This document shows, one piece after another, positions 7,360-16,210 of a stretch of 49,130 nt of DNA. This stretch comes from CAZQBY01 sp964540655. Lineage in GTDB: Archaea > Altiarchaeota > Altiarchaeia > JAFGQM01. The translations under genes were made by a program, and so were the position numbers. A model generated the notes under the pieces. That model made no database searches, was not told the origin of the DNA, and was given only the letters and a program-made list of their open reading frames with translations. Numbering within the stretch: the first letter of the stretch is position 1; every line of letters begins with the position of its first letter. The stretch lies in the NCBI GenBank assembly GCA_964540655.1, contig CAZINR010000004.1, forward strand, positions 1 to 49,130. Reading direction: 5' to 3'.

Positions 7360-8208
7360 ATGATAATCTTCCACAGCCAGAAATCGGAATCCATCGCCCA
7401 AGAAGTCGCTAGCGATTTGAAAGCCGAACAGGGTAAAATCGAGAGGAAGTTTTTCCCCGACGGGGAAATCTATGTTCGCCTGCTCACGCCCGTGAAGGGA
7501 CGAGACGTAGCGCTGATTCACACTACCCAGACCAACGACGACTTGATAGAGCTAATACTCACGCTCTCCGCCCTGAAAGACAACGGCGCCAAAGAAATAA
7601 AGTGCGTGGTTCCGCATCTGATGTACCAGCGGCAGGACTCGGCCTTCGAGGAGGGCGAGGCTGTCAGCGCCAAGGTCTTCTTGAAAATCATAGACGGGTT
7701 CGCCGACGAGATAATCACGGTCAATGCCCATTTCCTGGAGAAGGCCGGGAAGGCTACTTTTGGCGGAGTCAAGGTTACCAACCTGGACGCGTTCCCGCTG
7801 TTAGGGAGGCATTTCAATGGGATGGATGGCTGCGTGATATTCTCTCCTGACGAAGGCTCCAAAAGATATGCTGAGTCCGCTGCCAATGAGCTGGGGTGCC
7901 CCTGCGATTATCTGGTCAAGAAGCGCTTGGACGGCGAGACCGTCGAGATGCAGCCGAAAGAGCTGGATGTCAAGGGCAAAAGAGCGATAATCCTGGACGA
8001 CGTCATAGCCACCGGCGGCACTATGAAGAAAGCGGCTCAGATGCTCAAAAAGCAGGGTGCGAAGGAGGTCTATCTGGGCTGCGTGCACGGAGTATTCGCG
8101 AAGGGCTTGGACATGTTCAAAGGCGCAGATGTCGTGTGCACGGACTCGCTGCCGACGAAGGTCAGCAAGGTCCCGCTGGCCCCGGTTATAGCAGAAGCGC
8201 TCAAATAA
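7360..8208 (+). CDS. prs: Ribose-phosphate pyrophosphokinase (PRPP synthetase)
   Basis: 282 residues from ATG 7360. The open frame reaches back to 7207, but the upstream part is an out-of-frame reading of DUF192 and the family starts at MIIFHSQKS. It makes PRPP from ribose 5-phosphate and ATP for nucleotides, His and archaeal pathways. Seen: FFPDGEIYVR, PHLMYQRQDSAF, the flexible-loop aspartate in SPDEGSKRY, and the PRPP-binding loop AIILDDVIATGGTM. The short archaeal form is typical. The RuMP-type synthase at the window start would supply its pentose substrate. Its 3' end overlaps valS convergently by 8 bases, with no room for a separate terminator. Confidence 0.95.
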   Translation: MIIFHSQKSESIAQEVASDLKAEQGKIERKFFPDGEIYVRLLTPVKGRDVALIHTTQTNDDLIELILTLSALKDNGAKEIKCVVPHLMYQRQDSAFEEGEAVSAKVFLKIIDGFADEIITVNAHFLEKAGKATFGGVKVTNLDAFPLLGRHFNGMDGCVIFSPDEGSKRYAESAANELGCPCDYLVKKRLDGETVEMQPKELDVKGKRAIILDDVIATGGTMKKAAQMLKKQGAKEVYLGCVHGVFAKGLDMFKGADVVCTDSLPTKVSKVPLAPVIAEALK

Positions 8209-10576
8209 CAAGCTTCAGTTTTTTCCCCTTCTTAATCTCGAGCTCTTTTATCCTGCCCGTGCCCCTTATGTCCTCTTCGAATTTTTTAACCGCCTCGGCA
8301 TCCGGGCTCTCGATAATCGCCCTGTCAAGCTCCGCGCCCAGGGAGAGGTTGTTATCGGTCTTGTAGCTGCGCACCATGTCGATCATCTCGACCAGGAGAT
8401 CGCCCTCCTTCTCGGCCTCCTTGTCCACCAGGTGCTTGTCTACCCTGGGGAACTCCCTCAGATGGACGGACTTATGCTTGAAGACCTCGGTGTATATCTC
8501 CTCGGCTATGTGGGGGGTTATCGGCGCCAGAAGCCGGAGAACGCTCTCGAGCACGTAGTGCAACGTGTATTGGGCCATGAACTTCGACTCGTCGCCGTAT
8601 ATGTCCGGCTTGTAGAGCCGGTGTTTGACCATCTCGAGATAGTAATCCGCAAAGTCATGCCAGACGAAGCTTCTTATCTCCTGCAGCGGGATGTTGAAGA
8701 CATAGCCGTCAAAGCTGTCGATTGTCTTCCCTATGACCGTCTGCAGCTTGGATAGTATCCACTTGTCAGTGGGCCGCAGCCCCTCCAAGGAGCTGTCCTG
8801 AGAGTAGTCCTTCAGATGGCCCTCTATGAAGCGCGATATGTTCCACAGCTTAGTCAGGAACTTGCTCGAGTGCTCGCACTCGTCCCAGGAGAAGGGGTAG
8901 TCCTCCCCCAACGAGCCGCCGGCCGCCCACTGCCTTATAGCGTCCGCCGGATACTTTTTGAGCACGTCCTCGGGCTCGATGACATTGCCCAGGGATTTTG
9001 ACATCTTCTTCCCGTCCGGTCCGGCCACCATGCCGTTTATCATCAAGTCTTTGAAACACGGCTTCCCGGTCAGCATCAGATTCCTGAATATGGTGTAAAA
9101 GGCCCAAGTCCTGATTATCTCATAACCCTGCGGTCGCAGACTGGCCGGATAGGTCTTCTTGAAGAACTTTTCGTCATCGCCCCATTTCGTCACGGTGAGC
9201 GGCGTTATTGAGGAATCTATCCAGCAGTCGCAGACGTCCGGGTCTCCCTTGGCGGTCTCACCACATTTGCACTTCTTGGTTGTCCCGCGCGGGTCCGCCG
9301 GCAGGTCTTTCTCGTCCGCTGGTATCACCTCCCCGCACTTCTCGCAGGTCCAGAATGGTATCGGCGTGCCGAAGACCCTTTGCCTCGAGATTATCCAGTC
9401 CCAGTCCATGGACTCGCACCAGTCCTCCAGCCGGCCGAGCATGTACTCCGGATGCCACCCCATAGTGCGCGCAGCCTTCTTTATGCCGTCGAGATGCTCC
9501 CGCACCTTTATGAACCACTGCTCCATGGGCAGCAGCTCTATGGGGGTGTTGCAGGAGGACCGCTCGGTGTGGCAGAGGACGTTGTGCTGCATCTCCTCCA
9601 CCTTCCTTATCCTGCCCTCTTTCTCCAAATCCTGGACAAGAGTCTTCCTCGCCTGCTCCAGGCGCATGCCCTCGAATCTCCCGGCCGCTTTGCTCATGCG
9701 CCCGTCGGGGCTTATCGCTTCCACAACGGGCAGGTCGTACTTCTTCTGCCATCTTATGTCCTGCTCGTCGCCGAATGTGCACAGGTAGACCACCCCCGTG
9801 CCGAACTCCATGTCCACGTCCTCATCCGCGAGTATTGGGACCTGCTGTCCGAAGACGGGCATAGTCGCCTTCTTGTTTATGAAACTCTTGTATCTCTTGT
9901 CGTCCGGATGGACGAAGACAGCGACGCAGGCCGGCATCATCTCCGGCCGGGTGGTCGCGATGGTCAGCTTGTGGCCCTCCTCCACGTCTATGTCGATGTA
10001 GTAGAGTTTGCCCGATTCATCTACATATCCTACCTCGGCCTTGGCGAGGGCCGTGCCGCACTTCCAGCACCACAAGACGGGATGTTTAGCTTTGTAAAGC
10101 AGCCCCTTCTCGTAGAATTCCAGCAGCGTCTTCTGGACGCGTGCCTTGTAGGAGCCATCCATGGTGCGATAGCTGTGCGACCAGTCCGTAGAATAGCCGA
10201 GCGAATCGAACTGCCCTTTCATGCGCGCGATAGCCTTGTCCGTCCATTCCCGGCAGGCCTTCAGAAAAGCCTCGCGGTCCTGCCTCTTGACCCCCATCTT
10301 CTTCTCCACCGCCAGCTCGGTGGGCAGCCCGTGGCAGTCGAAACCCTGCGGCAGGAGGACGCTGTGCCCGGTCATCCGCTTGTAGCGCGCGACCATGTCT
10401 ATCCAGACGTGGTTGTAGACGTGGCCCAAGTGCAGGCTGCCGGACGTGAACGGCGGCGGGGTGTCCACGGAATAGACGGGCTTCTCGTCTTTAATGTCGA
10501 ATTTGTGGAGGCCGTCTTTGGCCCACTTATCCTGCCATTTCCCCTCTGCGTCAGAATTAAACCGCTTAGGAAGCAT
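8201..10576 (-). CDS. valS: Valyl-tRNA synthetase
   Basis: 791 residues, class Ia. HIGH motif is SGSLHLGH (~residues 45-52) after DTPPPF, and KMSKS is KKMSKS (~residue 530). The editing domain shows ATTRPEMMPACVAVFVHP and FGTGVVYLCTFGD. ValRS rather than IleRS is indicated by DCWIDSSITPLTVTKWGDD, PQGYEIIRTWAFYTI and the zinc ribbon CEKCGEVIPADEKDLPADP. The C-terminal anticodon domain follows FLTKLWNISRF. It is shorter than most archaeal ValRS, with a brief C-terminus. It is the last gene of a leftward run beginning at 12955, 16 bases after the HAD gene, and may also have its own promoter. It overlaps prs tail-to-tail. Confidence 0.9.
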   Translation of the reverse strand: MLPKRFNSDAEGKWQDKWAKDGLHKFDIKDEKPVYSVDTPPPFTSGSLHLGHVYNHVWIDMVARYKRMTGHSVLLPQGFDCHGLPTELAVEKKMGVKRQDREAFLKACREWTDKAIARMKGQFDSLGYSTDWSHSYRTMDGSYKARVQKTLLEFYEKGLLYKAKHPVLWCWKCGTALAKAEVGYVDESGKLYYIDIDVEEGHKLTIATTRPEMMPACVAVFVHPDDKRYKSFINKKATMPVFGQQVPILADEDVDMEFGTGVVYLCTFGDEQDIRWQKKYDLPVVEAISPDGRMSKAAGRFEGMRLEQARKTLVQDLEKEGRIRKVEEMQHNVLCHTERSSCNTPIELLPMEQWFIKVREHLDGIKKAARTMGWHPEYMLGRLEDWCESMDWDWIISRQRVFGTPIPFWTCEKCGEVIPADEKDLPADPRGTTKKCKCGETAKGDPDVCDCWIDSSITPLTVTKWGDDEKFFKKTYPASLRPQGYEIIRTWAFYTIFRNLMLTGKPCFKDLMINGMVAGPDGKKMSKSLGNVIEPEDVLKKYPADAIRQWAAGGSLGEDYPFSWDECEHSSKFLTKLWNISRFIEGHLKDYSQDSSLEGLRPTDKWILSKLQTVIGKTIDSFDGYVFNIPLQEIRSFVWHDFADYYLEMVKHRLYKPDIYGDESKFMAQYTLHYVLESVLRLLAPITPHIAEEIYTEVFKHKSVHLREFPRVDKHLVDKEAEKEGDLLVEMIDMVRSYKTDNNLSLGAELDRAIIESPDAEAVKKFEEDIRGTGRIKELEIKKGKKLKLVI

Positions 10577-10592
10577 GCTTAAGTTTGCGCAT

Positions 10593-11249
10593 TTATGTTA
10601 AAATATCCTCTTTGAAGTCCTCGAGCGTATCCAGCAGATAATCGGGCTTCGCCCTCTCCAGCTCACTCCCCTCGCACGCCCCGGTGCAGACTCCGACCAC
10701 CTTCATTCCCGCCGCGCGCCCGGCATCCACCCCATAGACCGCGTCCTCCACGACCAGGCATTCCTCCGGCCTGAATCCGAGCTTCTTCGCTGTCAGAAGG
10801 AACATCTCCGGGTGGGGCTTTGCGTGTTCCACGTCATTGCCCGTGACCACGGTGTCGAAGTATTTGTCCAACCCGAACTGCTCCAGTATGTTGCAGGCGG
10901 CGTAGGGGCGGGAGGACGTTGCTAGGCCCAGCCTATAGCCTCCTTTTTTGAGTTTAACCAGCAGCTCTTCGGCTCCCGGCAGCACCGCTACATCCTTTAT
11001 CCTCTTGACGAACTCGTCGCGAATCGTGTTTATGACCTTCTCGATGTCCACCTCGGACTTGTCGACCCCCATATCCTCAAGCAGCGAGACCATGATGTCG
11101 GTGGCCCGCATGCCGAACTTGTCCCTTACCATCTTCTCGTCCGGCTCAAGGCCCAGGTCCCTTTTGAGTATGGTCAGATAAGTGGCGAGATAATGTGACG
11201 TGGTGTCCACTAAAGTCCCGTCCAGGTCAAAAATAACGGCCTTTATCAT
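10593..11249 (-). CDS. HAD-superfamily phosphatase (beta-phosphoglucomutase/phosphoglycolate phosphatase-like)
   Basis: 218 residues. HAD motif I is VIFDLDGTLVDT with both aspartates; motif II is LGLATSSRPY; the motif III lysine is near VEHAKPHPEMFLLTAKKLG; motif IV is CLVVEDAVYGVDAGRAAGM. A helical cap lies between residues ~15 and 80. These enzymes remove phosphate from small sugars or phosphoglycolate; substrate is not readable. Start overlaps the flavoprotein stop by four bases, so they are coupled. Confidence 0.85.
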   Translation of the reverse strand: MIKAVIFDLDGTLVDTTSHYLATYLTILKRDLGLEPDEKMVRDKFGMRATDIMVSLLEDMGVDKSEVDIEKVINTIRDEFVKRIKDVAVLPGAEELLVKLKKGGYRLGLATSSRPYAACNILEQFGLDKYFDTVVTGNDVEHAKPHPEMFLLTAKKLGFRPEECLVVEDAVYGVDAGRAAGMKVVGVCTGACEGSELERAKPDYLLDTLEDFKEDILT

Positions 11250-11767
11250 TTGAGCTCTCTCAGAATCTGCTCGGGTTTGTCGAGTATCTTCACCTTCTCC
11301 TGCTCCAGGTATTTTATGTTCCTCAGGTCGGATTTCCTGGGCTTCATGTGAACTACGCTGCCGCCCGGCGTGACGACGTCGGGTATATTGACTTTGCCAC
11401 CCTTCCAGTCAGTCGGGACCATGTAGACGTCCACACCGGCTTTGAGAGCCAGCGAAATCGCGGTCGTGACAAGATTGTCTGCTATCCCGCTGGCCGCCTT
11501 GGCGACGGTGTTGGCGGTCGCCGGCGTCACAACCACCGCATCGAACTGCCCCATGGTGACCCTTCCCGCGTCGGAAGCGGAATAATCACAGTCCACCTTG
11601 ACCTTCCACGTCTTCCTCACCTCTCTGAAAAGGCCGTATTTCCTCAGTACCTCTTCACCAGCCCTGGACACGAACACGGTTATCCTGGCACCCTTGAGCT
11701 GCCCCATAGCCCTTATGGACTCTTTCAAAAACTCGCCCGCACCCGTTATGCACCATAGCACGTTCAT
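11246..11767 (-). CDS. Flavoprotein of the AfpA/DmrB (dihydromethanopterin reductase-like) family
   Basis: 173 residues with the FMN-binding flavoprotein fold shared by phosphopantothenoylcysteine decarboxylase: CITGAGEFLKESI at the N-terminus, VVVTPATANTVAKAASGIADNL in the middle, and a PTDWKGGK segment. The N-terminal ITGAG is typical of archaeoflavoprotein AfpA and of DmrB, which reduces dihydromethanopterin to the tetrahydro form. Because mptE and mptG lie a few kilobases away, a role in reducing the H4MPT precursor is attractive, but this is inference. Overlaps both neighbours by four bases. Confidence 0.72.
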   Translation of the reverse strand: MNVLWCITGAGEFLKESIRAMGQLKGARITVFVSRAGEEVLRKYGLFREVRKTWKVKVDCDYSASDAGRVTMGQFDAVVVTPATANTVAKAASGIADNLVTTAISLALKAGVDVYMVPTDWKGGKVNIPDVVTPGGSVVHMKPRKSDLRNIKYLEQEKVKILDKPEQILRELK

Positions 11768-12033
11768 CTTTTGTAGAAATGTTTTAACCAGATGTCCTTA
11801 AAAAAGGGAAGCGTCAGTGTGGAGAGCATAAACGCCAGGCTCGGGACTATCGCGTTGAGCCATGGGTCAGGGATTCCGATGACTTTTAAATAGATGCCTA
11901 TGGCCAGATAGGTGAACAGCGTCAGGATGCCTCGCCGGGCGTAGCTGAGCTCCCAGCTTTTGTCCGCCTCGACGCGGCGGTTCCTGCGCTTAATCTCTTT
12001 TATCTCCTCTTCCAGCTCTTTTAAAGTCGCCAT
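11764..12033 (-). CDS. Small two-helix membrane protein
   Basis: 89 residues. A charged coiled-coil-like head (LKELEEEIKEIKRRNRRVEADKSWELSYARRG, residues ~4-35) precedes two membrane segments (~36-52 and ~60-78). No recognised family or catalytic residues. Its start lies 44 bases inside the end of the DUF1464 gene and its stop overlaps the flavoprotein start by four bases, so it is firmly part of this operon. Probably a membrane tether or assembly factor; no direct evidence. Confidence 0.65.
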   Translation of the reverse strand: MATLKELEEEIKEIKRRNRRVEADKSWELSYARRGILTLFTYLAIGIYLKVIGIPDPWLNAIVPSLAFMLSTLTLPFFKDIWLKHFYKR

Positions 12034-12955
12034 ATTTCAACCCCGTGTAATAGAGATTACTGCCCTTGGCCTCTTTTATCTTGACCAGATCTACGAGCTC
12101 CTCGTATCTCCCGCCCGCCAGCCCGTCGGCGATTATCGCCGCGCCATAGGCCGCGTTGCTGGAGCCGCAGCTCTCGAGACGCCTTACGCTTTTGAACTCG
12201 TATTTCAGCAGGCCGAGCAGCATCTCCGACTTGCTTCCCGACACCAGGACCTCCCGGAGGCAGCATTCCTCACGCAACTTTCTTATGTCATTTATCGCTC
12301 CTTTCGCGATTACGTCAACGCTGACTTTATCTTTAAGCAAATCTGCCTTCCTCAGCTCACCCCTCAGATACATGATCTCCCCGTCCCGGCCCCTCCAAGT
12401 GCCCGAAGATATTGTCCCGCCTATGCCGTCGACTATCTGCCCGTCCTTCACCGCCAGGAAGGCGTCGAAGCCCGCCCCGATCTCTGCCAGCACGAAGCTG
12501 GTGTGGTTGTAGCTTATGCCCAGTCGCTTCGTCTGGTCGACTATACCTGCTATCGCGACACAGAGTTTGTCCGGCGTCCCCATGTCTATCTTTCCCTTCT
12601 TCCTCCTTTTAGGTACAGTCGGCAAGAGCTTCACACCCGGGATAATATGGGCGTTGACGCGCTCCTTCTTAAGCAGCCGCAGAACCCTTTCCAGCCCCAT
12701 GACCTCGGAATCGCCACCCCTCCTCAACAGAATCTCGAAGAAGTCCCTCTCGCTTAGTTTTGATACTCTTTTAACGGGTCTGCCGTATCCGGAAGGCGCC
12801 ACAGTCAAATCAGCGCGCGATGTGAAATCCAGGACTTTTTCAGGCCTCTTCTTTATCTCGGCGGAGGGAATCGCCGCCTCCTCCGCCAGTTTGCCGTCTT
12901 CCAGGAATGCGAAGGCCCATCTGCTGGTCCCGGGGTCTATGCCCAATGCGCGCAT
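11990..12955 (-). CDS. DUF1464 family, predicted ASKHA-fold sugar/acid kinase
   Basis: 321 residues. It opens with an actin/acetate-kinase-like phosphate loop (MRALGIDPGTSRWAFAFLED) and later shows EIGAGFDAFLAVKDGQIVDGIGGT and the adenosine-type VLVSGSKSEM. This matches the archaeal DUF1464 family, annotated elsewhere as a predicted butyrate kinase; the true substrate is unknown. It heads the leftward operon through the small membrane protein, flavoprotein and HAD genes. The A/T stretch GTATATTTAT at 12971-12980 can serve both this gene and the divergent gene at 12996. Confidence 0.75.
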   Translation of the reverse strand: MRALGIDPGTSRWAFAFLEDGKLAEEAAIPSAEIKKRPEKVLDFTSRADLTVAPSGYGRPVKRVSKLSERDFFEILLRRGGDSEVMGLERVLRLLKKERVNAHIIPGVKLLPTVPKRRKKGKIDMGTPDKLCVAIAGIVDQTKRLGISYNHTSFVLAEIGAGFDAFLAVKDGQIVDGIGGTISSGTWRGRDGEIMYLRGELRKADLLKDKVSVDVIAKGAINDIRKLREECCLREVLVSGSKSEMLLGLLKYEFKSVRRLESCGSSNAAYGAAIIADGLAGGRYEELVDLVKIKEAKGSNLYYTGLKYGDFKRAGRGDKRD

Positions 12956-12995
12956 TTTAATGTTTTGTTGGTATATTTATCGACTGAAGGATAAA

Positions 12996-13829
12996 ATGGC
13001 CAAAGGCTCGCGCTCAGTTAAGGGGAAGCCTCCGGGACTTCCTGCGACACCGCCGCCGCTGCCCAGGGCACCGGGCAGCAAGAGGAGGAAGACCCGTGCC
13101 CCAAAGGACAGGGGAACAGCCGCCCAGATACTCCTTGACCGCGCCAAGAGAGCTTGGGCGCAGGGCAAGTTCCATGAAGCACTTAAAACAGCATCTTCAG
13201 TGCTGTTCGGCGTAGGCGCGGGTGTAGCGGCTACCAACAGGCCCGGCCTCTCAACCACTGGAGCTGTCATGGCGGCTGTCTCAGCCCCACTTGCAGGCTG
13301 GGCAGACACGGCAGCTAAAAGGAGGAGAAGGGCTTTCAGGGGTTCCTCGCGGGATCTTGAAGCGCTGAATGTGGTACAAAAGTCCGAGAACGCGGAATTC
13401 TTGCGAAGACTCGACCACGAGTTCGTCCGCAGGTATGCGATAGACCCGGCAGGTGTGCAGAAGGAATTCGATGTTACACCTTTAGGTGCGGCCAGGATAT
13501 TTGCCAGTTCCCGGAGACTTCGGAGGGCGCCTGATGCGAGATATTCGACAAAGCAACACGAGAGCGATACTTTCTACGACCTCGTTCGCCCCATATTGCA
13601 GGTCAAGGTCAGCCAATTGCCGGGGGCGGGAGATGCCAGAGAAGTCCTAAACCATCATTTCCCCAAAGAGGATCTCAGGCCCAAAAAGCCGGAAGAACTG
13701 CCTGAAGAACTGGCCAACCACATCCCCGCGCATCTAATCGAGACCGAGCCCCAGAACGAGGAGGATGCTGTGGCCCTCTCCTTATTGGCTGCTGCGATAA
13801 CCAGGGCAAAGATTAAGAAATTCAAGTAG
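12996..13829 (+). CDS. Basic, proline-rich N-terminus protein of unknown function
   Basis: 277 residues from ATG 12996; the open frame extends upstream, but only as an antisense reading of DUF1464, and the A/T box at 12971-12980 supports this start. Residues 1-45 are basic and Pro-rich (a run such as KPPGLPATPPPLPRAPG). Residues ~58-115 have two weakly hydrophobic Ala/Gly-rich stretches separated by a short gap. The rest is soluble and charged, ending in a helix. No family recognised. The basic head could bind nucleic acid. It converges on and overlaps (8 bases) the chorismate-lyase-like gene. Confidence 0.6.
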   Translation: MAKGSRSVKGKPPGLPATPPPLPRAPGSKRRKTRAPKDRGTAAQILLDRAKRAWAQGKFHEALKTASSVLFGVGAGVAATNRPGLSTTGAVMAAVSAPLAGWADTAAKRRRRAFRGSSRDLEALNVVQKSENAEFLRRLDHEFVRRYAIDPAGVQKEFDVTPLGAARIFASSRRLRRAPDARYSTKQHESDTFYDLVRPILQVKVSQLPGAGDAREVLNHHFPKEDLRPKKPEELPEELANHIPAHLIETEPQNEEDAVALSLLAAAITRAKIKKFK

Positions 13830-14310
13830 GTAATCTATTTTCGAATTCCTCCTCGATTCTCATCAGCACCTCGCCTTCCCTGATTATGTCGTAGGTCCTC
13901 TTCAGCTTCCCATCCTCTATCCACGCCTCCAGAAGCTCTCTGCGCGCTTCTATGCCGTGCTTGATGAGCAGCTTGCCGATGGGCACGTTCGCCTTCATCA
14001 AATCCTCCTTGAACTCCGGCTCCAGCCTTTTGAGTGGCGTCCAGGACCTCGCCCTGACCAGTACGTTCCCTTTAGAATCCTTGATTTCGACATCCCGGAA
14101 GTTAATGTCGTCCATCTCGCTGACTCCTAGAGCCCCAGCCATTTCCCCGGCAGGGCCGACCTCTTGGCTGAGGGTGTTGATTTCCACGGCTTCGCCAATC
14201 ACCATCTCCAGAATCTGGGTCACCGAGCCGTTCGTGACGGCGAGTATCTTTTCGATTAAACTCAGCTTCTTCTTTCGTTCCAGCTTTTTAATCACTTCAA
14301 GGGATCTCAT
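13822..14310 (-). CDS. Chorismate pyruvate-lyase-like protein (DUF98 family)
   Basis: 162 residues, fully cytosolic. Features of the chorismate lyase/UTRA-like fold: ARSWTPLKRLEPEF in the middle, the late IGKLLIKHGIEARRELLEAW, and YDIIREGEVLMRIEEEF at the end, where family arginines and the final glutamate lie. Archaeal members are proposed to make 4-hydroxybenzoate from chorismate, the aromatic precursor of methanopterin. That fits well: mptG, which uses 4-hydroxybenzoate or p-aminobenzoate, is two genes upstream in the same overlapping operon. It is the last gene of that operon. Function inferred from family and context. Confidence 0.75.
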   Translation of the reverse strand: MRSLEVIKKLERKKKLSLIEKILAVTNGSVTQILEMVIGEAVEINTLSQEVGPAGEMAGALGVSEMDDINFRDVEIKDSKGNVLVRARSWTPLKRLEPEFKEDLMKANVPIGKLLIKHGIEARRELLEAWIEDGKLKRTYDIIREGEVLMRIEEEFENRLPT

Positions 14311-15254
14311 GCCAGCGCGACCGATATCATAAGAAGCAGGTCATAGAGCGTATGTGTTATGACGCATGCCGTCGTATTCAGCACCTTCCTCTCGTATCCC
14401 AAAACCACGCTCAACCCTATGAGTGTGGCTATCTGCAGCATGCCCGGGTACTGGATGTGCACCAGTGCGAATATTATAGATGTCAGCAATATCCCGAAGC
14501 GGGGCTGCATCGCCCCTCTGAACAGGAGCTCTTCGCCTATGCCCGCCCCTATGGAATAGATTATCGCGGTGAGCACGGTTATGCCGCCGATTAGCTGCAC
14601 GGTCGGGTCCTCCTCTGTATCAAGGATGCCGGAGTCGTAGCCGAGCAGCTCTGCCCCCAGGCCGATTGCCAGGACCACTAGGAACATCAGTCCGAGGAAG
14701 CTTATTGCGAACCCGAGCTCTTTCCAGCTCAGGCGCCTTAACCCCAGCCTTCTCAAGGTTTCTCGCCAATCCCTCCTGGTGGTGAAACCCACCCCGAAGA
14801 CCGCGAATGTCACGAAGAGGATGTCTTGAATCACTATCGATATGGTGCTTATGCCGCCGCCCAAGACCACCAAATCAAAATTAATCGCCGTGGAGACGGA
14901 AACCCCGACCACCAATACGGCGAAGACCATGGCTGTCGCGTGCAGCCAATTCTCTGCCTCTATGTCTATGAGCCCGGCAAGCCACTCCCTTACCGGGTCG
15001 AGGAAGAGTGTTAGTGAAAGCAGGCCGGTCAGGAACAACCCGGCACCGTATCCGTAACCGCCTGAAAGCCCCATCTCGGCCAGCAGGTCTGTCCCGCTCA
15101 GCGCGACAGAAACCAGGCCCTCAAGAATCACGAGTAACACTGTCAGCAGTAGGAACGCCCTGGTCAGTATCCGCAGCTCTTTTCGCTTTTCGGAGTAGTT
15201 TGCCAGTATAAGCAGCCCCACCCCTGGAACCAGTGCCAGCAGCTCTAGAACCAT
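14307..15254 (-). CDS. CPBP-family intramembrane metalloprotease-like protein
   Basis: 315 residues with about eight to nine membrane helices. The CPBP (Abi/CAAX protease-like) motifs are complete: GEELLFRGAMQP (Glu-Glu...Arg) near residue 243, the histidine in IIFALVHIQYPG, and a final THTLYDL with a third metal-ligand candidate. The N-terminal ~150 residues are an additional membrane domain. In bacteria and eukaryotes these enzymes cut C-terminal CAAX-like or bacteriocin substrates. Its place between mptG and the chorismate lyase, overlapping both (10 and 4 bases), is unexpected and has no obvious link to pterin synthesis. Confidence 0.85.
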   Translation of the reverse strand: MVLELLALVPGVGLLILANYSEKRKELRILTRAFLLLTVLLVILEGLVSVALSGTDLLAEMGLSGGYGYGAGLFLTGLLSLTLFLDPVREWLAGLIDIEAENWLHATAMVFAVLVVGVSVSTAINFDLVVLGGGISTISIVIQDILFVTFAVFGVGFTTRRDWRETLRRLGLRRLSWKELGFAISFLGLMFLVVLAIGLGAELLGYDSGILDTEEDPTVQLIGGITVLTAIIYSIGAGIGEELLFRGAMQPRFGILLTSIIFALVHIQYPGMLQIATLIGLSVVLGYERKVLNTTACVITHTLYDLLLMISVALA

Positions 15255-16210
15255 TTTGCCCCCCTATTGTTGGCTTTTGTCACCACTACGTTGAAGCCGA
15301 ACTCCCCCTTCACGGACTCCCCCAGCGTTTTGGCCTCCGATTCGGTCTCGCACAAGCCGAAGCAGACCGGTCCGAAAGAGGACATCCCGCCTCCGGCGGA
15401 ATTGTTCTGTAAGAAGCTAATAAGCTGCCTGACCTCGTCAGACTGGATGCTTATCTCGACCTTCTTGAATCCGGCTTTCTGCAGCATATTAATCCCCTGG
15501 CCGAAGCCGTCAAGACTCTTCTCGGCCATGGCCGGGAGCAGCATCATAAGGACAATCCTAGAGACCTTCTCTACCTCTTCATTGGGCAGTGGGCAGTATC
15601 TCTGGAACACCATCTTCTCCTTCTCGCCATGAGCCCCCTTCTCGTCCGGCCAGGCGCAGACCACATTCCACGGGAACTCTTCTCTCACTAGAACGGGCGG
15701 CACAGGAGCCTTCGAGAAACGGGACGGTTTGAAGCCCTTTTTTGAGAAGTGCCCCCCGTCGACTATGAAGCCGCCTTTTTCGAAAGCGGCGACGCCTATG
15801 CCGGACGTTCCACCCCGACCAACCAGCCCGGCCAGCTCCCTCACAGACTTCTTTATGCCGTAGGTTTTGCATATGCCCGAGGCTATCGCCAGATAGAGCT
15901 GGGTCTTGGAGCCTAGGCCCACATGCTCCGGTATTCCGCTTTCTATCTCTGCTCTTATGCCCTCCACGCCCAGTTTCGAGCAGACCTTTCTAGCGATTTT
16001 TTTGGCATCTCGCATATGCGCAGGCAGGTCCTGCTCTTCGGAACTTCCGTGCGAGATACGGATTTTTGAATCTTTCCTGAACCTGATTTTGAAATCGGGC
16101 TCTTGCAGGCTTATGCCCACTCCACCGTCCACCCTGCCCAGCCCGCCCTCGAGGTCGATCAGGGAGAGGTGCAGCCTAGAGGGGGTCCTTACAGTCCTTA
16201 CCTTTTCCAT
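15245..16210 (-). CDS. mptG: Beta-ribofuranosylaminobenzene/hydroxybenzene 5'-phosphate synthase
   Basis: 321 residues, a GHMP-kinase-fold enzyme. It condenses PRPP with an aromatic acid (4-hydroxybenzoate or p-aminobenzoate) with loss of CO2 and pyrophosphate, the committed step to the arylamine/phenol arm of H4MPT. Visible family features: an opening VRTPSRLHLSLIDLEGGLGRVDGGVGI, the GHMP loop PEHVGLGSKTQLYLA (~residues 94-108), GRGGTSGIGVAAFEKGGFIVDGGH, and a C-terminal SAGGGMSSFGP. Upstream DUF447 overlaps by 13 bases. With prs (7360), mptE (18030) and the chorismate-lyase-like gene it makes a coherent H4MPT set. Confidence 0.92.
   Translation of the reverse strand: MEKVRTVRTPSRLHLSLIDLEGGLGRVDGGVGISLQEPDFKIRFRKDSKIRISHGSSEEQDLPAHMRDAKKIARKVCSKLGVEGIRAEIESGIPEHVGLGSKTQLYLAIASGICKTYGIKKSVRELAGLVGRGGTSGIGVAAFEKGGFIVDGGHFSKKGFKPSRFSKAPVPPVLVREEFPWNVVCAWPDEKGAHGEKEKMVFQRYCPLPNEEVEKVSRIVLMMLLPAMAEKSLDGFGQGINMLQKAGFKKVEISIQSDEVRQLISFLQNNSAGGGMSSFGPVCFGLCETESEAKTLGESVKGEFGFNVVVTKANNRGAKWF

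Noticed and set aside
8201..10576. Isoleucyl-tRNA synthetase as the identity of the class Ia enzyme
   Set aside because: The zinc-ribbon CEKCGEVIPADEKDLPADP, DCWIDSSITPLT and CTFGDEQD blocks fit ValRS.
9380..10582. 400-codon plus-strand frame opposite valS
   Set aside because: Antisense to conserved ValRS motifs, no promoter, no family resemblance.
12516..12995. N-terminal extension of the unknown protein that starts at 12996
   Set aside because: It is an antisense reading of DUF1464; the promoter-like box and basic start favour ATG 12996.
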